From NCBI GenBank assembly GCA_016205085.1, contig JACQJN010000220.1, positions 1 to 16,080 on the forward strand: a DNA stretch of 16,080 nt, in the 5' to 3' direction. This document shows, one piece after another, positions 6,326 through 11,794 of the stretch. Within the stretch, counting starts at the first letter, position 1. Each line of letters starts with the position of its first letter. The notes under the pieces are model-generated. The model saw only the letters and a list, made by a program, of their open reading frames with translations, ran no database searches and had not been told where the DNA came from. Both the position numbers and the translations under genes were made by a program. The stretch is from Elusimicrobiota bacterium. Lineage in GTDB: Bacteria > Elusimicrobiota > Elusimicrobia > JACQJN01.

Positions 6326-6559
6326 TTAGGGTTTGGAAGTAAATAATATGGACATTTGGCGAAGTCGATTTTGCCCCAGATTCAAGGCCCGAGGGAGCGC
6401 GGCGTACCTAGAAGGTACGTAAGCGACCGAGAACGAAGAATCTGGACAAAAGCGGCTCGCCCCTTCGGGGAGGTCGATCTTTGGCCGATTTCGTCGTCGC
6501 TCTTCGTTTTTGTACCGCTGCGGGTACACCGCACTCATCGCTCCTAGAACTCGGCTCAT
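6326..6559 (-). CDS. doubtful 77-codon ORF over palindromic repeats
   Basis: This frame fills the gmk-rpoZ gap. It has a textbook GGAGG seven bases before its ATG and ends just before the rpoZ Shine-Dalgarno site, which makes it look like a gene. Its sequence, however, is almost wholly made of two opposed palindromic repeat units and one arm of a 24-bp inverted repeat. The translation is Arg/Pro/Ser rich with no domain I recognise. It may be a small protein born from repeat DNA, or simply non-coding structured spacer. I favour spacer. Confidence 0.25.
   Translation of the reverse strand: MSRVLGAMSAVYPQRYKNEERRRNRPKIDLPEGASRFCPDSSFSVAYVPSRYAALPRALNLGQNRLRQMSILFTSKP
6327..6350. repeat. left arm of perfect 24-bp inverted repeat
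   Basis: Exact reverse complement of 6580-6603, separated by 229 bases. It ends two bases from the rpoZ Shine-Dalgarno site. In the gmk-rpoZ transcript the two arms could pair over 24 bp. Confidence 0.9.
6376..6445 (+). repeat. palindromic repeat unit B (about 70 bp)
   Basis: The ends CCAGATTC and GAATCTGG are perfect inverted repeats, and a central 6-bp stem (6403-6408 with 6414-6419) is formed around GTACC/GGTAC. The flanks of the centre are purine-rich (GGGAGCG on the left, GCGACCGAGAACGAAG on the right). The layout matches unit A at 6484-6555 read on the other strand, so both belong to one family. It resembles REP or MITE-like intergenic repeats; no transposase is seen. Confidence 0.7.
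6460..6470. repeat. small stem-loop between the two palindromic units
   Basis: CCCC, a three-base TTC, then GGGG; in RNA this would fold as a short stem capped by a C(UUCG)G tetraloop. It sits between units B and A. Confidence 0.5.
6484..6555 (-). repeat. palindromic repeat unit A (about 72 bp)
   Basis: On the minus strand it starts GCCGAGTTC and ends GAAATCGGC (8 of 9 bases inverted), with a central 6-bp stem TGTACC/GGTACA (6511-6516 with 6523-6528). It shares with unit B the order GGAGCG, GCGG, GTACC, GGTAC, then a GCGAC and ACGAA-rich flank, but in opposite orientation. Confidence 0.65.
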
Positions 6560-6579
6560 AGCTGGACCTCCAAATTGTT

Positions 6580-6603
6580 CATATTATTTACTTCCAAACC
6601 CTA
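6580..6603. repeat. right arm of perfect 24-bp inverted repeat, containing the gmk 3' end
   Basis: Reverse complement of 6327-6350. It contains the final codons of gmk (Arg-Val-Trp-Lys-stop) and the next bases, so the other arm is an inverted copy of the gmk 3' end. Confidence 0.9.
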
Positions 6604-7196
6604 GTGGTTTTGAGGGCTTCGGCAGTCAGAATAGACCCTATTTGCTGTACCGCTTTTTTAAGGTGGTCATTGATGACGATGTAATGATACCACTTTGCTG
6701 CACGAAGTTCTTTCTTGGCGGCTGACAGACGCTTAAATATGGAGTCTTGGTCATCTTTGCGTTTGATCAAGCGTTCTTTTAGGGATCGCCAAGAAGGGGG
6801 GCGAATAAAAATCAGAACAGCGTCGGGGTATATCTTTCGAATCGTTTTGGCTCCTTGTATGTCAATCGCCAGGAGCACATTATAACCCCTGCGGGTCCAG
6901 CGCTCCACAAAAGCTTTGGGAGTGCCATAAGAATGACCATGCACGGACGCCCATTCTAAAAAGTGGTTTCGGCGGACTTTCTCTTTAAAGATTTCCGGCG
7001 CGGCGAAATAATAATGTTTCCCCGGATTTTCACCCAGTCGGACGGGACGGGTGGTGACCGAGATGGAATATTTCAATTTTTTCCGTGTGCGGATCAATTC
7101 CCGGCAAATAGTCGATTTCCCCGTTCCCGAAGGAGCGGAAAGAATGACCAAAAAACCTCGTCTATTTTTCCTAGGAATATTCAGGGTTCTCAGCAT
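6588..7196 (-). CDS. gmk: guanylate kinase
   Basis: Phosphorylates GMP to GDP with ATP. The 202-residue protein has the P-loop SAPSGTGKST at 20-29, SVTTRPVRLGENPGKHYYF for the GMP-binding region, FLEWASVHGHSYGT, and LLAIDIQGA followed by FIRPPS in the core. These are standard guanylate kinase landmarks and the length is typical. The start is the first ATG; no Shine-Dalgarno site is evident. A TAGAAT hexamer one base upstream looks like a -10 box, in which case transcription would begin close to or inside the annotated start. The last codons lie in one arm of a 24-bp inverted repeat. First gene of the leftward operon, with rpoZ next. Confidence 0.96.
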   Translation of the reverse strand: MLRTLNIPRKNRRGFLVILSAPSGTGKSTICRELIRTRKKLKYSISVTTRPVRLGENPGKHYYFAAPEIFKEKVRRNHFLEWASVHGHSYGTPKAFVERWTRRGYNVLLAIDIQGAKTIRKIYPDAVLIFIRPPSWRSLKERLIKRKDDQDSIFKRLSAAKKELRAAKWYHYIVINDHLKKAVQQIGSILTAEALKTTRVWK

Positions 7197-7246
7197 AATT
7201 CTAGCAAATTTTTCACAGAAAAGATAAGATAGTTTTTATTCACGTC
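7197..7246. promoter_or_regulatory. divergent promoter region, gmk / cinA
   Basis: These 50 A+T-rich bases separate the two divergent gene runs and must carry or adjoin both promoters if each run is transcribed from here. Rightward, TTCACA (7212-7217), a 17-base spacer and TTTATT (7235-7240) make a fair sigma-70 type match and would place transcription start near the cinA ATG, implying a leaderless message. Leftward, TAGAAT just before the gmk ATG resembles a -10 box, without a clear -35. No Shine-Dalgarno site is visible for either gene. Confidence 0.45.
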
Positions 7247-8515
7247 ATGAAAACACGCGTGGAGATACTTTGTGTCGGGACGGAACTCCTTTCCGGAAAG
7301 GTGAATACCCATATTAGTTATTTTTCTCTGGTCCTGAAAAGCATTGGGCTTAATATCGCGCGCGAGGTCACTTTACCCGATGATCCTGTGGAAATCCAGC
7401 AGGCAGTCCGGTCCAGCATGGAGCGTTCCGATATCCTTATCCTGAGCGGAGGGTTGGGACCTACTTTCGATGATCTGACCCGAGAAGGAGTGGCGGGCGC
7501 CGTGAACAGAAAATTGAAACTCCGTGCTCACTTGTTGAAGAAAATTAAGGACAAGTTCTCTCGCTATCAGCTTCCGGTTTCTGTGAATAACAAGCGGCAA
7601 GCCGCTATTATACAGGGGGCAAAGTCTTTAGAAAATCTCTCAGGTTCGGCTCCAGGCCAGCTCTTAGTGTTGGAGAGACGCAACCGATTGCCCTTGTCCT
7701 TGATTCTTTTACCGGGACCCTTTAAGGAACTTCAGCCCATGCTGGAAAAGGAAGTGATCCCTTTCCTGCAAAAAACCTACTGCCGCTTCCTCTGCCGCAA
7801 AACGCTGGTACTCCATTTGGCGGGAATCATGGAATCCCAGGTGGATGATAAACTGCGCCCTCTTCTTACTCGTTTAAGTCCGGGACTGGAATGTACCATT
7901 TTGGCTGGGCCTGCGTGCGTGGATCTTTATGTCACGGCCACATCCAGACATCCCTCTTGGGGTCAGGGAGCGTTAGACAAGATCCGCCGAACCTTGCATG
8001 GCTTGTTCGGAAATTTTATCTATGGGGAAGGTGGCGACACATTATCTTCCGTTGTGGGAGATTTATTGAGAAGGCGCAGGCAGACATTGGCAGTCGCTGA
8101 ATCTTGTACGGGGGGACTCCTTTCCTCCCGGATTACGAGTATCCCCGGGAGTTCTGAATATTTTATAGGCAGCATCGTGGCGTACTCCAATTCCTTAAAG
8201 CAAAAAGGTTTGGGGGTGTTTAAGTCTACGCTAAACGTTTACGGGGCTGTTTCGAAAGAGTGTGCCAGGGAAATGGCGGATGGGGTCAGAAAAAAAATGG
8301 GAGCCACGTTCGGGTTGGCGGTGACGGGGGTGGCGGGTCCTTCCGGTGGGACACCTCAAAAACCCGTCGGATTGGTTTATATTGCTCTCTCGGGGCCAAG
8401 GATAGAACATCTGGAGAAGTTTGTATTTCCGGGAGATCGAGCCAATATCCAAAACCGTTCTACGGTCTACGCCCTCAATATGCTGCGTCTTGCACTTGCC
8501 CTTCAAAAATCGTAA
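7247..8515 (+). CDS. cinA: CinA-like nicotinamide-nucleotide amidase / MoCF-domain protein
   Basis: A two-domain 422-residue protein. The N-terminal COG1058 (MoCF-like, ADP-ribose pyrophosphatase-associated) domain opens with ILCVGTELLSGKVNTH and has LILSGGLGPTFDDLTRE near 65-81. The C-terminal CinA domain, from about 262, deamidates NMN and recycles pyridine nucleotides. It has the active serine S286 in AESCTGG, then SIPGSSEYFIGSIVAYSN, and TGVAGPSGGT. Both domains look complete. The ATG fits the usual family start and no Shine-Dalgarno site precedes it. In many bacteria cinA precedes recA; here it is followed nine bases later by rpsO, so it leads an RNA and translation cluster. Confidence 0.93.
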   Translation: MKTRVEILCVGTELLSGKVNTHISYFSLVLKSIGLNIAREVTLPDDPVEIQQAVRSSMERSDILILSGGLGPTFDDLTREGVAGAVNRKLKLRAHLLKKIKDKFSRYQLPVSVNNKRQAAIIQGAKSLENLSGSAPGQLLVLERRNRLPLSLILLPGPFKELQPMLEKEVIPFLQKTYCRFLCRKTLVLHLAGIMESQVDDKLRPLLTRLSPGLECTILAGPACVDLYVTATSRHPSWGQGALDKIRRTLHGLFGNFIYGEGGDTLSSVVGDLLRRRRQTLAVAESCTGGLLSSRITSIPGSSEYFIGSIVAYSNSLKQKGLGVFKSTLNVYGAVSKECAREMADGVRKKMGATFGLAVTGVAGPSGGTPQKPVGLVYIALSGPRIEHLEKFVFPGDRANIQNRSTVYALNMLRLALALQKS

Positions 8516-8524
8516 AATGAAGCA

Positions 8525-8788
8525 ATGACTAACACACACACGCAAGAATTGATGGCGAAGTTTCAAAAGCATCCTAAAGATTCAGGTTCACCCGCGGTTC
8601 AAATCGCTCTTTTGTCGGAGCGAATTCGTAATATATCGGAGCACCTGAAAAACTATCCTAAAGACCACCATTCCCGGGCAGGTCTGCTCAAGCAGGTTGG
8701 ACACAGGAAGCGACTTCTGAATTATCTAAAGCAGGTCTCTTCTGAAGAACACCAAAAGCTCATTAAATCGCTGGATTTGAGGAAGTAG
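8525..8788 (+). CDS. rpsO: 30S ribosomal protein S15
   Basis: Primary 16S rRNA-binding protein of the small-subunit platform. The 87-residue product has the S15 landmarks: DSGSPAVQIALLSERI, LKNYPKDHHSRAGLL and VGHRKRLLNYLK. Length is normal (family 88-89). rpsO directly before pnp is a very conserved pair. The upstream Shine-Dalgarno match is weak. Confidence 0.98.
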   Translation: MTNTHTQELMAKFQKHPKDSGSPAVQIALLSERIRNISEHLKNYPKDHHSRAGLLKQVGHRKRLLNYLKQVSSEEHQKLIKSLDLRK

Positions 8789-8789
8789 A

Positions 8790-10964
8790 ATGCCCCCATC
8801 CAGTCCCGTGCGCCTACTCACCGAGGTAGGAGAAAGAAATCTTGTTTTGGAAACTGGAGCCTTAGCGAAACAAGCGGGGGGGGCCGTTTCCATCCAACTA
8901 GGAGATACGGTTTTATTGGCTACGGTGACTTACGCCAAAACCCCTCGGGGTGGATTTCCCGATTTTGTGCCTTTGACGGTGGATTATCGGGAAAGGACCT
9001 ATGCGGCAGGGAGGATTCCTGGAGGATGGTTTAAACGGGAAGGGAGACCCAGAGAAAAAGAGATTTTAGGCTGTCGTCTCATTGACCGCTCCCTGAGGCC
9101 TCTGTTTCCAGAAGGTTACAACATTGAGACCCAGTTGGTGGCCATTGTTCTTTCCAGCGATCAACAGCACGATTCCGATGTGCTCGGCATCAATGCGGCC
9201 TCGGCCGCTTTGATGATTTCCGAGATTCCGTTCGAAGGACCCGTGGGAGCCGTTCGTGTGGGATATCTCAATGAAAAATTCATCCTATTTCCCACTTTTG
9301 ACGAGCGCGAACATCTGGATTTGGAGTTGGTAGTATCGGGACGCAAGGAAGGGATTTTGATGGTGGAAGGTGGGGGGAGAGAGGTTTCCGAAGATTTGTT
9401 GATCCGGGCTTTGGAATATGCCCAGAAGGCCATTGCCAAGATTTGCGCCCTTCAAACAACGCTCCGGGAAAAGACAGGTAAGCCCAAGCTGGTGGTGCCT
9501 CCTTTTCCGTTGCCGGAAGGGTTAAAGGAAGCGGTTCGCGAAGCCGGTTTGCAAAACTTAAGGAAACTATTAAGATCTTTTCCGGATAAGTCCGTCAGAG
9601 ATAAGGGGGTCCAAGAGTTAAAGGCCCAAATAGCTCAAGGCTTGGCGGAAAAGTTCCCAGGCTCCGATTCGCTGGTTTCTTATTTAATGGATGAGCTTCT
9701 CTACGAGGAGAGCCGAAGATTGGTATTGGAGGAGAAGATACGGGCAGATGGCCGAAAATGGAACGAAATTCGTCCTATTTCGATCCAGGCTCCCATCTTA
9801 CCCAGAACCCACGGTTCTGCTTTGTTTACCAGAGGACAGACGCAGGCCTTGGTGACTACAACCCTGGGAACTCCCCAGGATATGCAGATCTTTGATGATT
9901 TGGAAGGGGAGTTTAAGGAGAGATTTTTGTTTCACTATAACTTTCCTGGTTTTTCTACCGGGGAAGTGAAACCTGAGCGAGGACCGGGTCGCCGGGAAGT
10001 GGGACATGGGGCTTTGGCCAAAAGGGCGATTTATCCGCTGCTTCCTCCTGACACTGACTTTGCCTATACGATCAGGATCGTTTCGGATATTTTGGAATCC
10101 AATGGTTCATCCTCAATGGCTTCCGTTTGCGGGGGGTCTCTTTCGCTTTTTGATGCCGGAGTTCCCCTGAAGGCTTCCTGCGCTGGAATTGCCATGGGCT
10201 TGATTTGGGAAAAAGGTCAATATGCCATTCTTTCCGACATCATGGGATTGGAGGACCATTTGGGAGATATGGATTTTAAGGTGGCTGGAACCAGTACGGG
10301 TATCACGGCTTTCCAGATGGACATGAAGATTCAAGGGATGTCCTTGGATATTATGAAGGAAGCGTTAGCCCAGGCCAAAGAAGGGCGATTGTTCATCCTG
10401 GACAAGATGGATCAGGCAATGAAGGCCCCCAGGACCCAGCTCTCTAGTTATGCTCCGCGTTTGATTAAGGTGATGGTTCCCATGGAAAAAATAGGGGCTT
10501 TGATCGGTCCCGGAGGAAAGAATATTCGCCGTATTATTGAAGAAACCGGAGCCGAAATTGAGGTTGAAGATGATGGCTCTGTTTTTATTTCCGGGGTAGA
10601 AGCGGAAAAAGTAGAGGCGGCTAAAAAAGAGGTGGAGGCCATTACGGCAGAGGCGGAGGTGGGAAAAATCTATAAAGGGAAGGTCGTCTCCATCACGGAT
10701 TTTGGAGCTTTCGTGGAAATCTTACCCGGCAAGGAAGGGCTTTGTCATATCTCCCAGTTGGCGGACCATCGCGTGGACCGCGTGGAAGACGTGCTCAAAC
10801 AGGGAGAGGAGTATGAATTTAAGGTCTTAGAAGTGGATAATAATGGAAAAATCAGATTGTCTAGGAAGGCGGTAACGCATCCTGGTTCTGAATCGGTGGG
10901 TGCACCTCCCACCGGCCGTTCTTCTCGACCTCATCACGAAAGAGATAGGTCTCGCTCTCGTTAG
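8790..10964 (+). CDS. pnp: polyribonucleotide nucleotidyltransferase (PNPase)
   Basis: A phosphorolytic 3'-5' exoribonuclease and degradosome component. The 724-residue chain holds the first RNase PH domain (about 8-145), an alpha-helical linker domain (about 150-310), and a second catalytic RNase PH domain (about 315-550). In the latter, SDIMGLEDHLGDMDFKVAG supplies the metal-binding aspartates, D489 and D495 by alignment to E. coli D486 and D492. A KH domain follows with GPGGK at 573-577, then an S1 domain from about 625 (GKVVSITDFGAFVEILPGKEG). The tail after 695 is short, basic and Ser/Arg rich. GAGGAAG before the ATG overlaps the rpsO end, so the two genes are coupled. All expected parts are present. 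Confidence 0.98.
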   Translation: MPPSSPVRLLTEVGERNLVLETGALAKQAGGAVSIQLGDTVLLATVTYAKTPRGGFPDFVPLTVDYRERTYAAGRIPGGWFKREGRPREKEILGCRLIDRSLRPLFPEGYNIETQLVAIVLSSDQQHDSDVLGINAASAALMISEIPFEGPVGAVRVGYLNEKFILFPTFDEREHLDLELVVSGRKEGILMVEGGGREVSEDLLIRALEYAQKAIAKICALQTTLREKTGKPKLVVPPFPLPEGLKEAVREAGLQNLRKLLRSFPDKSVRDKGVQELKAQIAQGLAEKFPGSDSLVSYLMDELLYEESRRLVLEEKIRADGRKWNEIRPISIQAPILPRTHGSALFTRGQTQALVTTTLGTPQDMQIFDDLEGEFKERFLFHYNFPGFSTGEVKPERGPGRREVGHGALAKRAIYPLLPPDTDFAYTIRIVSDILESNGSSSMASVCGGSLSLFDAGVPLKASCAGIAMGLIWEKGQYAILSDIMGLEDHLGDMDFKVAGTSTGITAFQMDMKIQGMSLDIMKEALAQAKEGRLFILDKMDQAMKAPRTQLSSYAPRLIKVMVPMEKIGALIGPGGKNIRRIIEETGAEIEVEDDGSVFISGVEAEKVEAAKKEVEAITAEAEVGKIYKGKVVSITDFGAFVEILPGKEGLCHISQLADHRVDRVEDVLKQGEEYEFKVLEVDNNGKIRLSRKAVTHPGSESVGAPPTGRSSRPHHERDRSRSR

Positions 10965-11446
10965 TGGGTACGAAATCAACACATTCTTTCTCAACGAAGG
11001 ATCTCTTAGGACAGGTCCAGGAATTGTATCGTTTCATGAAAGAGAACAATCTGGAGATTTTGGAATGGAACCGAGAAAATTTCCAGGTGAAACTTGTTCG
11101 CCAAAAACCATCTTTTTCCCTTGCTCCCGTTTTTTCTGCTGCTTCGACGGCATCTCCCTATCTGCCGGAACAGCCGTCGCGGGATACGTCTCCATCGGCT
11201 GCTTTGATGATACGGTCTCCCATGATGGGGATTTTCTATCGGGCGCCTTCTCCTTCCAGTCCTCCCTATGTCAAAGAAGAGGATGTGATAAAGTCGGGAC
11301 AAGTTTTATGTGTGATTGAGGCGATGAAGGTTTTTAATGAAATCAAAGCTGAATTTGACGCTAAAATTGTCAGGGTGTTGGTTGAGAACGGAAGACCTGT
11401 CAAAGCCGGACAGGAGCTTTTTGCTGTGGAACGGCCGCTTTCCTAA
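10964..11446 (+). CDS. accB: biotin carboxyl carrier protein of acetyl-CoA carboxylase
   Basis: Carries the biotin that shuttles carboxyl groups to acetyl-CoA, the first committed step of fatty-acid synthesis. The 160-residue protein has the AccB N-terminal helix region (KDLLGQVQELYRFMKENN...), a Ser/Pro/Ala linker and a biotinyl domain. That domain starts at IRSPMMGIFYRAPSPSSPPYV and carries the biotin lysine K122 in EAMKVFNEI. The start is a GTG whose first base is the last base of the pnp TAG stop. No later in-frame start would keep the N-terminal region, so GTG is preferred. The usual partner accC is not adjacent: the next gene is a small winged-helix protein. The enzyme's other subunits must be elsewhere. 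Confidence 0.94.
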   Translation: MGTKSTHSFSTKDLLGQVQELYRFMKENNLEILEWNRENFQVKLVRQKPSFSLAPVFSAASTASPYLPEQPSRDTSPSAALMIRSPMMGIFYRAPSPSSPPYVKEEDVIKSGQVLCVIEAMKVFNEIKAEFDAKIVRVLVENGRPVKAGQELFAVERPLS

Positions 11447-11518
11447 ATACCTTGGAGGCGGCATTTCCTTGGGATAACCCTCGGTCAGAAATGACTGTGC
11501 TCGGCAGAGCGGAAAACC
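11447..11518. other. 72-bp gap between accB and the winged-helix gene
   Basis: It holds two small potential stems, a 5-bp stem with GAAA loop (about 11482-11495) and GCTC/GAGC with GGCA loop (about 11499-11510), directly before the next ATG. They could hide or shape that start, which lacks a good Shine-Dalgarno site. No terminator T run and no known riboswitch was recognised. Confidence 0.3.
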
Positions 11519-11794
11519 ATGACTGAACAGATTCATCAGATTGCAGAACAAATTCGAAAGAAACTTATGGAAGTCTCAGAAACCAGCGCCTGGGAGCTAA
11601 AAATCGCACTTAAGATTCCCAATTCGCTGCTTTATATGGCACTTGGGATTTTGATTCGCGAGGGGTTCATCCAGCTTTCCCAGGATGGGTTTACCTATAA
11701 AGTTCGATATTTGCCATCTTTGTCTAAACAGGAGGCGAAGCAGTCTCGTCCTTTAGGAAGTGATCATTTATCGAGCGTCTCTCAAGACGTCTAA
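11519..11794 (+). CDS. small winged-helix domain protein (DUF2582-like)
   Basis: A 91-residue protein of unknown role. Residues about 5-63 read as a compact winged helix: helices from IHQIAEQIRKKLMEV, a recognition region near LKIALKIPNSLLYMALGILIREGFI, and a wing with LSQDGFTYKV. The LxMALGxLxREG pattern is that of the DUF2582 (winged HTH) family; this is by eye. The tail beyond residue 70 comes from a 27-bp interspersed repeat (EAKQSRPLG) plus about ten residues that overlap the start of ftsK in another frame, so the native C-terminus may have been closer to residue 70. Co-location with ftsK may be incidental. Possible DNA binding is inferred from fold only. Confidence 0.72.
   Translation: MTEQIHQIAEQIRKKLMEVSETSAWELKIALKIPNSLLYMALGILIREGFIQLSQDGFTYKVRYLPSLSKQEAKQSRPLGSDHLSSVSQDV
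11731..11757 (+). repeat. 27-bp in-frame interspersed repeat, short form (winged-helix gene)
   Basis: Begins GGAGGCGAAGC and ends CGTCCTTTAGG, encoding EAKQSRPLG in the tail of the winged-helix protein. It is in the same frame and orientation as the copies in rpoZ and the rodZ-like gene. Its right end is two bases from the GTG start of ftsK and supplies the TAG that closes the ftsK frame upstream. Confidence 0.9.

Noticed and set aside
8231..8572. Long antisense frames over cinA, rpsO and other genes
   Set aside because: They are shadows of well-supported genes, with no family-like sequence and no start signals.
11479..11488. Ten-base match CCTCGGTCAG shared with the left edge region (about 93-102)
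   Set aside because: The similarity does not extend to either side, so it is probably chance.
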